Shown in pieces: positions 51,971 through 61,147 of a DNA stretch of 64,000 bases (its first letter is position 1; each line of letters starts with the position of its first letter). Source of the DNA: JADJDM01 sp044352985. Its GTDB lineage: Bacteria; Bacteroidota; Bacteroidia; B-17B0; Aurantibacillaceae. Under the pieces are notes generated by a model. The model did not search any database, had not been told where the DNA came from, and saw only the letters and a list, made by a program, of their open reading frames with translations. Made by a program: the position numbers and the translations under genes. The stretch spans positions 161,078 through 225,077 of the forward strand of contig JBILCU010000006.1 in NCBI GenBank assembly GCA_044352985.1, given 5' to 3'.

Positions 51971-54712
51971 TTACTGTTTGATAATTTTAATAATTTGCTG
52001 TTGATTTCCATCAGATACCTTTACAAAGTAAATACCTGAAGCCAGTAATCTGGAATCAATCACGTGAGTACTTCCTTTTATATTATCAATTAAAACGGTA
52101 TTGCCTAGTACATCATAGATTTCAATTTTATAATTGGATGGCGTTGCGCATTCCAATACAAAATAATCGTGCAGCGGGTTAGGATATGTTTTTACAAATG
52201 TTCTTTTATCATTTATTGTATTAATATTAACTGGATTAAAAGTACTGCACGAAGTTAGCTGGTTGTTTTTGTGCCACTGTTTTATTCTCTTCACATCCTG
52301 CTCGCTTTTTATCACATTGTGCATGATGTTTCCTGTTACCGAACTGTCTATGGAAAAAACAAATGCATAAGTTATTTTTGCGGTATCTTTTGGAGCGATG
52401 CGAAAAGGGCCTGAGTTAATCAAAAACCTTCTGTCTCCGGGAACGTTGCCACCGTTTTCTTCCGTCCATTCGTTTTGGGTTATTGGATTATTTACTGAAC
52501 CTCCCAATCCGTAACCAATAGGATCAGAACTTCCAGGGTACATGAAACTTGTAGGTAGTGTTCCGCTTACACCGTCAGTTCCATATTTTATGGCTGCTCC
52601 ATCTTTCCATTTTCCCATCAGGTAACGATAATATTGAATTCCTTGACCTGAACTGTCAGGATTACCGTTTGTAGCGCTGGAATTGTTTACAATCATAATA
52701 AAAGAAGACATCCCAACTTGTTCATCCTGCTCGTCAGTAAGTCCGTTATGGTCATTATCCTTTCCATCACCATTTATTGCTTTGGGCGATTGAATGATGG
52801 CCGTACTGAAACATGGCAAATAATCTTTATAACCAATAACACCGTTTCCGTCATCATCAAACGGATCGCCATTGTAAATAAAACCATAGTTTTCCTTTAC
52901 ATTGCATCCAATGAAATCATCCTGATAATTACCAAGATCTGTATCGTTCCAGAATCCTACATACGCGCTGTCAATTAGCGTATCGCTCCGGTTAATGAAT
53001 TCAAATTCATAAAACGTAGTATAATTTAATGCTTTCAACGTATCGTCAATATCATTACACGAATATGCATAGGAACTTTGATGTATTTCCAAACCCATTG
53101 TATTAGGCGATCCTGATTCCAAATGCGGGCCGCTGGCATCATTGTAAATGTTATAAAGCATTTGGTCGCCTTTTATTTGTGGATAATCACCTCCAACCAA
53201 TGGATCATAAATTCCATTTTGATTGACATCAACAAAGTTTGCCTTTTTTCTTGAAAAATTTCCCGTGTCATTCGCCGGCCAAAACATAATTCCGGAAGAC
53301 GGTCTAAATGTGCCGTTTTGAACGGATCCGTTGTTGTAATTGTAGATGAATTCATTGATGTCGTTTCTATTTACTTTTATTATTCCACCAATTTGTCCTG
53401 CGCTTTGCGCATTCAAAGCATCAGTGGTATCCAAAGGTCCGGGCCAGAAATCCAATCCGTTTTGTCTGTATGTCATACAGGCTGTTCTTAATTGATTGTT
53501 TACTCTCCCGCCAATCCAAATACTACCAGCAAAACCAGCATAAGAACCGCTTCCTTTTGGTACTTCGTATCCTGGATTTGAATTCAAATCCCAAAACATA
53601 TCGCCAGAATTTAACATGCGCGCGCTTACCTTATTGACATCCAGTTTTGACTGATTACAGTTTTTATCAAGATAAAAAGAACTTTGAAATTGACCGCCGA
53701 GTTGATTCGGGTCAACTATTAAAATAACGGATTGACCTAAATTAAATCTAAGAATAAAAATAAGCTTATTCTCTTGCATAGAAATATAACTTAACAAGTA
53801 ACTAGATGAAATAATAAAATCATGTGATAGGTATTCGTTAGGTTTAAATTGTGTAAATGAATTGGCGTGAGTTGAATTTAAAGGATCAATGGCATTAATT
53901 AACAAACTTCCATTTAGATTATTTGCAATTTGTTTAAAATGTTTTGGATAATTCATTAACCCGGGATTAAGAGCATCCGGGCAGAGTTTAAATTCATTTT
54001 CCATATTACGATAATTTCCATCATTAAATTGATAGATACCGGATGCGCATGAAAATACGATTCCAAAAAAAGGATTGTTTATAATTTTGTTTACATAACC
54101 CGGTATCGAAGCGTCAACCGGCAGATAATTGATTATTCCGTTTGACGATAAAACAGAAATATTATTTTTATGACCGATGTAAAGCTTGTTGTTTGCCTTT
54201 AATAAACTGTATGATTCCCTTGTATTTAAAGCGGAATTTTGAGCCGTATAATTTTGCCAGCTATTGTTGTGAAATTTACTTACGCCGTTATTTGTGGCTA
54301 ACCATAAGGTATCTGCATCAATAATTAAATCATTTACTGTATCATTAGGAATTAAAGAATTTGTCATATTGAAAACCGTCCAGTTTGTTCCGTCAAACTT
54401 AGCCAGACCAGCATTTGTACCAATCCAGTAATTGTTACTTGCATCCTGTTTAATACAACTAATTTTATTACTTGGTAATCCTGAATTTGAAGTTTGGTAT
54501 TGAGTCCAATTTGCTCCGTCGAATTTTTTAATTCCGGAAGTGTTAATGTTTGTTCCTTTGTAAGTAATCCAGATTTGCTGCTGCTGATCCAATAAAACAT
54601 CGCTTATGTAAAAAGAACTCCAGTTGCCTGCAATGGGAATGGAGTCAACGATTGGCTGAGCTTTAAACTCGCAAAATACAATTAATGCGATTAGGGTAAA
54701 TAATTTTTTCAT
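51971..54712 (-). CDS. Secreted propeller protein with T9SS sorting domain
   Basis: 913 residues from the ATG at 54712, which begins the signal peptide KKLFTLIALIVFCEFKAQ; 27 more in-frame codons upstream overlap the promoter. The N-terminus has two-component-regulator-propeller-type repeats (KKFDGANWTQYQ, AKFDGTNWTVFN, WIGTNAGL, WLATNNGVSKF). A long middle part (IWIGGRVNNQLRTA..., calcium-loop-like GDGKDNDHNGLTDE) is shared by many secreted Bacteroidota proteins. The end is a type A sorting domain (FVKTYPNPLHDYFVLE ... ASGIYFVKVSDGNQQQIIKIIKQ). Target of the palindrome promoter at 54760-54805. Confidence 0.88.
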   Translation of the reverse strand: MKKLFTLIALIVFCEFKAQPIVDSIPIAGNWSSFYISDVLLDQQQQIWITYKGTNINTSGIKKFDGANWTQYQTSNSGLPSNKISCIKQDASNNYWIGTNAGLAKFDGTNWTVFNMTNSLIPNDTVNDLIIDADTLWLATNNGVSKFHNNSWQNYTAQNSALNTRESYSLLKANNKLYIGHKNNISVLSSNGIINYLPVDASIPGYVNKIINNPFFGIVFSCASGIYQFNDGNYRNMENEFKLCPDALNPGLMNYPKHFKQIANNLNGSLLINAIDPLNSTHANSFTQFKPNEYLSHDFIISSSYLLSYISMQENKLIFILRFNLGQSVILIVDPNQLGGQFQSSFYLDKNCNQSKLDVNKVSARMLNSGDMFWDLNSNPGYEVPKGSGSYAGFAGSIWIGGRVNNQLRTACMTYRQNGLDFWPGPLDTTDALNAQSAGQIGGIIKVNRNDINEFIYNYNNGSVQNGTFRPSSGIMFWPANDTGNFSRKKANFVDVNQNGIYDPLVGGDYPQIKGDQMLYNIYNDASGPHLESGSPNTMGLEIHQSSYAYSCNDIDDTLKALNYTTFYEFEFINRSDTLIDSAYVGFWNDTDLGNYQDDFIGCNVKENYGFIYNGDPFDDDGNGVIGYKDYLPCFSTAIIQSPKAINGDGKDNDHNGLTDEQDEQVGMSSFIMIVNNSSATNGNPDSSGQGIQYYRYLMGKWKDGAAIKYGTDGVSGTLPTSFMYPGSSDPIGYGLGGSVNNPITQNEWTEENGGNVPGDRRFLINSGPFRIAPKDTAKITYAFVFSIDSSVTGNIMHNVIKSEQDVKRIKQWHKNNQLTSCSTFNPVNINTINDKRTFVKTYPNPLHDYFVLECATPSNYKIEIYDVLGNTVLIDNIKGSTHVIDSRLLASGIYFVKVSDGNQQQIIKIIKQ

Positions 54713-54759
54713 CTTTGATGTTTTTAAATATTTTATAAAAATGAACTTTTGTTGATTTA

Positions 54760-54805
54760 CAAATCTAAAGCAACTATACCTTTTAAAAAACAAGTAGTAC
54801 TACTT
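54760..54805 (-). promoter_or_regulatory. Palindrome promoter 1 (for the T9SS propeller gene)
   Basis: AAGTAGTACTACTT at 54792-54805 (CAAG/CTTG extend it to 16 bp) and TAGATTTG on the minus strand (CAAATCTA at 54760-54767). The palindrome centre (54798.5) is 31.5 nt from the T of the -7 element. The ATG at 54712 lies 47 nt beyond. Confidence 0.75.
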
Positions 54806-54892
54806 GATTTTCAATGGAACTATTTTGGATTAAAGACAAAAAAGATAAGAAGGTTTTTTAAAACACCATAATCATTCCTATTAAATAAAATC

Positions 54893-54937
54893 GAGTAGTA
54901 CTACTTATAGGATAATATATTCTGATGTTTTAGTTTT
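54893..54937 (+). promoter_or_regulatory. Palindrome promoter 2 (for the lipoprotein gene)
   Basis: Core AGTAGTACTACT at 54893-54904, centre 54898.5; TAGTTTTG at 54930-54937 begins 31.5 nt downstream. No TTG at the usual -33 place. The surroundings 54848-54942 closely match those of promoter 5. The next gene starts 114 nt on, but an ATG followed by an early stop lies 76 nt on (55014). The gap 54713-55051 holds promoters 1 and 2 and no gene. Confidence 0.75.
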
Positions 54938-55051
54938 GTTAAATCGCTTTATGTTTTTAAAAAGCTAAATGAGAAGCAAGGTTAGTAAAAATTAATTATA
55001 AGCTAAAGCGCACATGATTAAGTTATAGGGTATTTTAAAAAGACAGATAAT

Positions 55052-55420
55052 ATGAAAAATCAAATTAAACTTTTCACACTTTTGACATTGACGCTTATTT
55101 TGTCAATTGGAATTTCAAGTTGCAAGAAAGACGACTTTGAAAACAAACGGACCTTGAAGAAACTCTACAAGACATACAAAAACGGAGAAATTAGTGAATG
55201 CAAATACAACGGACAGACAGTTTACAGTGCAGGACTGAATGATTATGATGCAGGAGGAGCAGTTTACGACAAAGACGGAAAACAAATCGGAACTTGTAAT
55301 TACGCATGGGGACAACCAGACCCAATCTGTGGACAATTGACATACTGCGAGACGATTTATAGAGTTAAAGATAATATTTGGGGACAGCCAGCCGTGGACA
55401 AATATGGACTTGGAAAATAA
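55052..55420 (+). CDS. Small lipoprotein
   Basis: 122 residues. Signal sequence and lipobox (LTLTLILSIGISSC) predict a lipid-anchored protein with KKDD following the cysteine. The rest is Cys- and Tyr-containing with KYNGQTVYSAGLNDYDAGGAVYDKDGKQIGTCNYAWGQ; no family recognised. It starts 114 nt downstream of promoter 2. Accessory in character. Confidence 0.7.
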   Translation: MKNQIKLFTLLTLTLILSIGISSCKKDDFENKRTLKKLYKTYKNGEISECKYNGQTVYSAGLNDYDAGGAVYDKDGKQIGTCNYAWGQPDPICGQLTYCETIYRVKDNIWGQPAVDKYGLGK

Positions 55421-55439
55421 TTTTCAAGAAATAAAAAAC

Positions 55440-55640
55440 AAGCCTATTTCAGACAACCAGAATCAAATTATAATTGCAAGCAATCGGACAGATGAAAGGA
55501 AAACGCTCTATAAAAGCACCTACCCAAAAGGTGGGGTTTCGTTTTCGAAAGAGAGTTTTGTGGTTAATCAAACATTCGTTTTTCAATTCAAGTTTTGTGG
55601 TAAAAGTCACTCCCCTCGGGTAGCTGCAAACCGGTAATAT
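55440..55640. other. Mosaic non-coding stretch with overlapping short frames
   Basis: Between the lipoprotein and the next T9SS gene (55421-55707) there are short open frames on both strands (55404-55637 plus, 55449-55649 minus) that cover each other. CACCTACCCAAAAGGTGGGG at ~55518-55537 and CCCCTCGGGTAG at ~55611 look like fragments of structured repeat DNA. I cannot tell a gene here and suspect a dispersed repeat. Confidence 0.3.
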
Positions 55641-55707
55641 TAATTGCATATAAACAAAGCAACCAATTAAATAAGAAATGAATCTAATACTTATAAAACT
55701 TTAAGCA

Positions 55708-56415
55708 ATGAAAAAGATACTAATGACGTATATATTAATAGTTTTTACAACAACTATTAGTATAAAAACATATTCTCAGATACAATTCACTAATTCGGAT
55801 TCAGTAATCAATTTTTTAGTTGGCAACTGGATCTGGACTAATTCCTGTGGTGGTTTTACAGGAAACGTTTGCACATATCCTGATAGTGTGGGATATACAA
55901 TAAATTTAGTTTTTACTAAAATTAATAATATACATGACAGTATTTCATATTCTCGTTATAAAAATGATACTTTAATCACAAGTGGAAGAGCAAAAATAAG
56001 CTATTCAAATTCAATCTATGGAGATCGTTGGAATCTCGAAAATATTTCTGGATTTACCACAGCAATGATGACGTTGTTTTTTTACTCAATAGATACTATT
56101 GCTTTAGCCGACAATTGTAATGATTGTTTTTCACATGGTTTTACCCGAGGAAGTAATTTGAGTTCTCCTGATATTGAACTATTTGATAACAAATTAATGA
56201 TATTTCCTAATCCATGTAAGAGTAACATTTACTTTGATTTGGATAGTCATTTAAAATTTGAAAAACTGACCATTTATGACTTAAAAGGAAGAAGCATCAA
56301 AGAAATGCGAAATGTAAATAGTTCGGTTGATATATCTGAGTTATCAAATGGGATATATTTTATTGAACTAAAAAACGGTAAAGAAACTTTTGTTACAAAG
56401 GTTATTAAAGAATAA
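55708..56415 (+). CDS. Secreted protein with T9SS type A sorting domain
   Basis: 235 residues: signal peptide (LMTYILIVFTTTISIKTYSQ), a lipocalin-like beta-rich middle (FLVGNWIWTNSCGGFTGN...), and a sorting domain beginning LMIFPNPCKSNIYFDL and ending IYFIELKNGKETFVTKVIKE. It has no palindrome promoter of its own and is followed directly by the attC-like repeat. Function unknown. Confidence 0.82.
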   Translation: MKKILMTYILIVFTTTISIKTYSQIQFTNSDSVINFLVGNWIWTNSCGGFTGNVCTYPDSVGYTINLVFTKINNIHDSISYSRYKNDTLITSGRAKISYSNSIYGDRWNLENISGFTTAMMTLFFYSIDTIALADNCNDCFSHGFTRGSNLSSPDIELFDNKLMIFPNPCKSNIYFDLDSHLKFEKLTIYDLKGRSIKEMRNVNSSVDISELSNGIYFIELKNGKETFVTKVIKE

Positions 56416-56420
56416 TGCAA

Positions 56421-56593
56421 CTAACACTAATAAACAATTTGCGACAAGCATTGATGATGGTAAAAGCATTTGTAATTTTTTTTGCAGACACTTTTTTTAG
56501 TTTTGCGAATGCCAATAAACATTTTATTTTTAAAAAAGCATTCGTTAGACACGCTTCCAAACATGCCTGACGAAAATTGTGAGACCGTTAGGC
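56421..56593 (+). repeat. attC-like palindromic site (copy 1, complete)
   Basis: Starts CTAACAC, contains CAATTTGCGACAAGCATTGA at 56435-56454 and ends GAAAATTGTG...GTTAGGC (56587-56593). Outer arms (TAAC/GTTA, CAATTT/AAATTG) and an inner CGAATGC/GCATTCG pair make one long imperfect hairpin of ~170 nt, in the style of integron attC sites (RYYYAAC ... GTTRRRY). 86 bp are repeated at 57241-57324. Confidence 0.55.
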
Positions 56594-56618
56594 ATAAGCT
56601 ATAGACAACCCAGTAATT

Positions 56619-57221
56619 ATGAAAATTATATCATTTTTTATACTTCCTTTTCTTCTGACAATTATATCATGTAGACAGACAAGCAAAAGAACATGCGACC
56701 TAGAACAGAAAACAAAATTCTTCATAAAAAACCATTTAAATGAATTTAAGCATAGCAACATTCAGAATTTCCCAAAAGGTTATTTTACAGACTTAAATAC
56801 AATAAGACCAATTTACGAAAATCATACTCCAATTATAAAAGATTTGTATTTGGAAATTTTTCAAGACACATCAAGAATTGATACAGTTTTAAGTGAGGGT
56901 ACGAAAGTTTTGTATTCAATTCAAAAATCTAAAGGACATCAAGGAATACTAATAACAGGTATGAATGATGCGTGGGTTGATGAGATTATTTATAGATCAT
57001 TTGACAAGAATGGTAAATTTATATCTGAATTAGTGCTGTATCAAAACGGAGGGGACGGAGGTTATTACACACAAGGTTTTGGAAAATTCATTAATGACAC
57101 TATTTATATTAAGTATACTATTGAGTGTGAAATAGTAGACATGGAAAAAAACATCAAAAAATGTGACTCAGTAGCTCAAAAATACTATATACATAATGAC
57201 GGAAAAATAGAGCCGTTTTAA
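56619..57221 (+). CDS. Lipoprotein in a cassette-like unit
   Basis: 200 residues with a signal sequence and lipobox (ILPFLLTIISC). The rest is a soluble domain of unknown family (YLEIFQDTSRIDTVLSEGTKVLYSIQKSKGHQGILITGMNDAWVDEII). It starts 25 nt after GTTAGGC of the first attC-like repeat and stops 9 nt before GCCTAAC of the second, the tight packing seen in integron gene cassettes. No integrase is in the window. Function unknown. Confidence 0.7.
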   Translation: MKIISFFILPFLLTIISCRQTSKRTCDLEQKTKFFIKNHLNEFKHSNIQNFPKGYFTDLNTIRPIYENHTPIIKDLYLEIFQDTSRIDTVLSEGTKVLYSIQKSKGHQGILITGMNDAWVDEIIYRSFDKNGKFISELVLYQNGGDGGYYTQGFGKFINDTIYIKYTIECEIVDMEKNIKKCDSVAQKYYIHNDGKIEPF

Positions 57222-57230
57222 ATAGCAAAC

Positions 57231-57324
57231 GCCTAACACACAATTTGCGACAAGCATTGATGATGGTAAAAGCATTTGTAATTTTTTTTGCAGACACTTT
57301 TTTAGTTTTCAAATGCCAATAAAC
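57231..57324 (+). repeat. attC-like site (copy 2, right half missing)
   Basis: GCCTAAC at 57231-57237 followed by the 84 bp 57241-57324, nearly identical to 56435-56520. No GTTAGGC partner follows, so the right arm is lost. The start GCCTAAC is the exact complement of GTTAGGC at the end of copy 1. Confidence 0.55.
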
Positions 57325-57397
57325 GTTTTATGTAATGCATTTTAAACTCTTTTCTGATAATTCAGAATAAATGATTATGAAATATTTCTCAAAAAAA

Positions 57398-59512
57398 TCA
57401 TTCACTTTTTAAGATTTTAGTGAAATGTATTTTTTTATTTGTTAAGCTAATTTTTAATATGTACATCCCAGGTTTAATTTGTTTAATATTTATTTTATTA
57501 TTTATTAATTTCTCATTTGAAATAACTTTACCAAACAAATCAATAATCTCTGCTTCAACTGCATTTTCGTTTTCTGGTAACTTAATATTAAGTTCATCTT
57601 TAGCAGGTATAGGATAAACTTTAATTGTTTCGGATAAATTAATCTTGTTTACATTCAGTTGAATTGCCGGAATGTTTCTTTTCCAAATACCCAACTTATT
57701 CGTCCCAAAAAAGAGCGTACTATCCTTAACAAGTAACGATCCTCCCCAGGTGCCAGGTAAATAGGGCAAACCCGCGCTGATGTTTATCCAGCTATTACCA
57801 AAATCACTTGAGGCATATACTTTATTTACAGTACACATAAAAATATTGTGATTTTCATCTGTTACAAAATCTGTTATTGTTGTCCATAAGTAACCATCAT
57901 AATTTGGTAAGCCCGAACTACAATATTGCCAGGTTAATCCTTCATCTGTTGACTTATATAAATTTAATTCAGTTGCAGCAAAAAGAATTCCTTCACTTTT
58001 TCCCAGTAAATAAATTTCCGCGTTTGGTAAACCATTGTTTGTTAATTGCCAGGTTGTACCTAAATCAATTGACTTGTATAACCTTGCATTTCCGCAATCC
58101 ACAATATAAATGTCGTTACCGTTAAAAATGGCAGAATTAATGGCGCCACAAGGAATTAATTGTGATGACGGTGAAATATCAGACCATGTTAAACCACTAT
58201 CCACTGACAAATAAATGTGATTATCCGTATAAGCAATTATTTTATTTCCATTATTGCTTAACAAATAGGGGTCGCCGTAATTGGGTAGATTTGAAAGATA
58301 ATTCCAGCTATTTCCATTATCACTTGATATAAAATTTCCCCTTCCACTAATTGACGGATTTGAAGATTGAGCTGAAAAAAAGAAAGAATTATTTACATTA
58401 ATAACTGAATAAAATACTCCGGAAGTAAAAGTGGTAGTTGAAGTTGACCAAGTATCGCCATTATCTTTTGAGATGCTAACATTGGCAAAGTTAACAGCTG
58501 CAATGCAAGAGTCGTTTTTTACAATATCTAAAACTGAGCCACAAACCAAATTATTGCTCACATTCATCCAATTGCATTTATTTTTAAATACTCCAGTTGC
58601 ATTTCCTAGGTACAAAGTTCCATTATAATTTGTCAATCCACCAATAGATAAGTTTGTTAAATTATTATTGCAGGCCATCCAGGTATCACCAAAGTTGACG
58701 GAAAAGTAAATGCCCTCATTCCTTGATAAAATATACAGCGTATCATTAATGTTTTTGATTTTATTTGTAGTTGTTGTACTCATGGCGTATGCATGTGTTA
58801 ATGCCCATGAATTTCCATTATTATTCGATTTATAAATATTGTTATTCATAGCAATAATCACAATTGAATCGTGACAATATATTGCATTTACTTTTTGGTT
58901 AGCTAAGCCATTATTTGAATTTACCCAATTGATATTAGCTTTACTTGATTTGTAAATCCCATCTTTAGCACCAACGAAAATATAGTCATTATTACCATCA
59001 ACCGCGTAAGCATCATATGTATTAAATGAATAAGGATAAAAGGGCATATAAACTACATCAAATGGCAGACCCGAGTTAATCGTTGTCCAGTTTGTACCAT
59101 TTTGAGATAATTTAAAACCCGACCATTCATTAGCGGAATAGATTGTAGTCAAATCTGCGTACAAATCATAAATAGCATTGGAACCATTATCATACACAAC
59201 TGATTCAGTAAGCACGCCATTATTACTGTAAAGTTTACGACAATTAGTATTTGCTAAATAAATGGTGTCTTTAAAAATGACTGAATTAGTATTGACATTA
59301 TAATTAAACAAATGCCATGTTTGATTTTCAGTTGTTGCATAAAATGTTCCGCATGATGCTGATGCTAGAAGAAGAGTATCTTTCGACAACAACTCTGAAA
59401 TTGTTAGATTGCTTATGGGGCCGCTTGTAGGTTGCCATTGACCAATTGCTTGTATTGAGTAAAAAATTAAAAATATTACTGTAATGAATTTTTTAAATAG
59501 TATTCTGAACAT
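57398..59512 (-). CDS. Secreted BNR/Asp-box propeller protein with T9SS sorting domain
   Basis: 704 residues. Signal peptide (ILFKKFITVIFLIFYSIQAIGQ), then many Asp-box (S-x-D-x-G-x-x-W) repeats such as SKDNGDTWS, SVDSGLTWS, STDEGLTWQ and SSDFGNSWI, the blades of a sialidase/Ycf48-like beta-propeller. No catalytic set of a sialidase is evident. The C-terminus (IKVYPIPAKDELNIKL ... PGMYILKISLTNKKIHFTKILKSE) is a type A sorting domain. It is controlled by palindrome promoter 3. Confidence 0.88.
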   Translation of the reverse strand: MFRILFKKFITVIFLIFYSIQAIGQWQPTSGPISNLTISELLSKDTLLLASASCGTFYATTENQTWHLFNYNVNTNSVIFKDTIYLANTNCRKLYSNNGVLTESVVYDNGSNAIYDLYADLTTIYSANEWSGFKLSQNGTNWTTINSGLPFDVVYMPFYPYSFNTYDAYAVDGNNDYIFVGAKDGIYKSSKANINWVNSNNGLANQKVNAIYCHDSIVIIAMNNNIYKSNNNGNSWALTHAYAMSTTTTNKIKNINDTLYILSRNEGIYFSVNFGDTWMACNNNLTNLSIGGLTNYNGTLYLGNATGVFKNKCNWMNVSNNLVCGSVLDIVKNDSCIAAVNFANVSISKDNGDTWSTSTTTFTSGVFYSVINVNNSFFFSAQSSNPSISGRGNFISSDNGNSWNYLSNLPNYGDPYLLSNNGNKIIAYTDNHIYLSVDSGLTWSDISPSSQLIPCGAINSAIFNGNDIYIVDCGNARLYKSIDLGTTWQLTNNGLPNAEIYLLGKSEGILFAATELNLYKSTDEGLTWQYCSSGLPNYDGYLWTTITDFVTDENHNIFMCTVNKVYASSDFGNSWINISAGLPYLPGTWGGSLLVKDSTLFFGTNKLGIWKRNIPAIQLNVNKINLSETIKVYPIPAKDELNIKLPENENAVEAEIIDLFGKVISNEKLINNKINIKQIKPGMYILKISLTNKKIHFTKILKSE

Positions 59513-59589
59513 GGTTAAACTTATTTAAGATGAATTATTAATCTCTACTTAGTTTTAATTTATTTTAATACAAAATCAATCATTTTAAT

Positions 59590-59635
59590 CGAAAGTAGTA
59601 TAATTAAATACAATATAAAATAAGTAGTACTACTT
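59590..59635 (-). promoter_or_regulatory. Palindrome promoter 3 (for the Asp-box gene)
   Basis: AAGTAGTACTACTT at 59622-59635, centre 59628.5; TACTTTCG (minus strand) at 59597-59590 begins 31.5 nt away and fits TAnnTTTG with one change. The ATG at 59512 lies 77 nt beyond the -7 element, the same as in promoters 4R and 5. Confidence 0.72.
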
Positions 59636-59673
59636 GATTTTGTGTAAATTTCAAGGCTAACAGAATTATAAAA

Positions 59674-60324
59674 TCATTTGTTTAAATTGTATTTAGTTGC
59701 AAAATCAATAAGTAAAATGGTATTGTTTGTATTCGTTTTTTTTGAGATGTTATAACGATGTCCTTCAACAGTTCGTATGCTGATTGATAAGGTTTCTGCA
59801 ATTTCGGCATTGGAAAGTTTTTGACAAACCAGTTTCAAAATTTTTAATTCTTGTTTGGTGAATTCAATGGAGTTGATGTCATTTTGGGTATGTGCATTTT
59901 TTATGTTTTGTTCAATAATTACATTCGTGATGTGATTATCAAAATAAAAACCTGTTTCAACAACTTTTTTAATGGCTTCTGTTAACTGTTCTATCGAACA
60001 ATTTTTTTCGAGGAATGCAGAAGCTCCCTTTTTCATGAACTCTTGAATATACTCTTCATGAAAATAATTCGACATGATGATTACTTTAATTTCAGGAAAT
60101 AGAATTTGTAATTTTTCTAAAGTTTCTCTTCCGTCCATTACAGGCATTTCAATGTCAAGCAAAATAACATCGGTTTTTTTCAAATTTAACTGTTGCAACA
60201 ATTCTTTACCGTTGCTGGCGTCAATTAGTACTTCCAAGTCAGGAAATTCGCCCAGTAATGCAATTAAGCCCTGCCTTAAAATCAAATGATCTTCTGCAAT
60301 TCCTATTTTGACTGGACCTCTCAT
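59674..60324 (-). CDS. NarL/LuxR-type response regulator
   Basis: 216 residues. Receiver domain (1-120) with phospho-acceptor Asp57 in ILLDIEMP, acidic Glu11/Asp12, Ser85 and Lys107. The LuxR-type HTH (~150-210) contains LSNAEIAETLSISIRTVEGHRYNISKKT. It should be activated by the histidine kinase whose stop lies 3 nt upstream of its start. Best candidate to bind the AGTAGTACTACT palindromes, one of which drives its own operon; binding is inferred from position only. Confidence 0.92.
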   Translation of the reverse strand: MRGPVKIGIAEDHLILRQGLIALLGEFPDLEVLIDASNGKELLQQLNLKKTDVILLDIEMPVMDGRETLEKLQILFPEIKVIIMSNYFHEEYIQEFMKKGASAFLEKNCSIEQLTEAIKKVVETGFYFDNHITNVIIEQNIKNAHTQNDINSIEFTKQELKILKLVCQKLSNAEIAETLSISIRTVEGHRYNISKKTNTNNTILLIDFATKYNLNK

Positions 60325-60327
60325 TCT

Positions 60328-61146
60328 TTAGTTAACTGCTTTTAATGGAATGAGTAAAACAACACTAGGTAAAGGAGTTGATGGATAATAATTTAAATCG
60401 CCTTGAAGTAATAATAAACGGGCATTTAAAGATTTTAAACCTAAACCATCTGAATTTTTACTTTTCATTTCAATTTCTTCATTGGAAATTTTTTTACCAT
60501 CATGTGATAATTGAATTTTGATTTTATTTTCAAATTCACTGAGCTCCAAAATAAAATGATTGCATGCAGCATGTTTAATCATATTATTTAATAACTCCAT
60601 TATAATCCTATACATATTTAATTGATCCTGAATGGTAAATGTTTCAATCAACTCCGGACTTAACTTGTTTTGAATTTTGCCTAAAGTTTTTTCTGTTTTA
60701 TTTAAGTTATTGATGTGAGCTTCAAGAGATGGAATTAATCCGTATTTAATGAAAAAAGAGGGTATTAAATCATGGCAGATAGAACGGATACCTTCAATCG
60801 CTTTGTTTAAAATTTCTTCGTCATGTATTATTTCATCGGGGTTAAATTCATTTTTGCTTGCTCTGATGCGATAACGGCTCAAATTAAACTTGAGCGCGTT
60901 TAGTATTGGATTTATCTCATCATGTAAATTTCTGGCAATTTCCTCTTTAATTTTTTCTTCAACATTAACTGATGTTTTAAATGTGTTAATGTGTTTTTCC
61001 TGCTCAGCTATTTTTAAATTGTTTTCCAGAATAACAACTTTTCTTTGATACGTAATCACAAATAAAATTATGACAAGAGCAAGTAAAAATATGGTGGTAC
61101 AACCCATAACAATTATAAATGCTAATTTGTCTGTTTCAATTTCCAT
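60328..61146 (-). CDS. Membrane histidine kinase, HisKA_3 type
   Basis: 272 residues. One membrane span (~9-33), then a coiled stretch and the HisKA_3 dimerisation helix with His75 in ARNLHDEINPIL. The ATP-binding domain has the N box MELLNNMIKHAA (~184-194) and G2 box DGLGLKSL (~233-240). No extracytoplasmic sensor domain is present, so it may be driven by the membrane protein encoded 1 nt upstream. NarX/DesK-like kinases pair with NarL-type regulators, as here. Confidence 0.9.
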   Translation of the reverse strand: MEIETDKLAFIIVMGCTTIFLLALVIILFVITYQRKVVILENNLKIAEQEKHINTFKTSVNVEEKIKEEIARNLHDEINPILNALKFNLSRYRIRASKNEFNPDEIIHDEEILNKAIEGIRSICHDLIPSFFIKYGLIPSLEAHINNLNKTEKTLGKIQNKLSPELIETFTIQDQLNMYRIIMELLNNMIKHAACNHFILELSEFENKIKIQLSHDGKKISNEEIEMKSKNSDGLGLKSLNARLLLLQGDLNYYPSTPLPSVVLLIPLKAVN

Positions 61147-61147
61147 T

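Noticed and set aside
54792..54805. Palindromes read as transcription terminators
   Set aside because: They lack a loop and a consistent T-run, lie in front of genes, and keep a fixed distance to -7 elements, so a protein-binding site is far more likely.
56421..57324. Insertion sequence or transposon
   Set aside because: The repeats are direct and palindromic but enclose no transposase; a cassette-like unit fits better.
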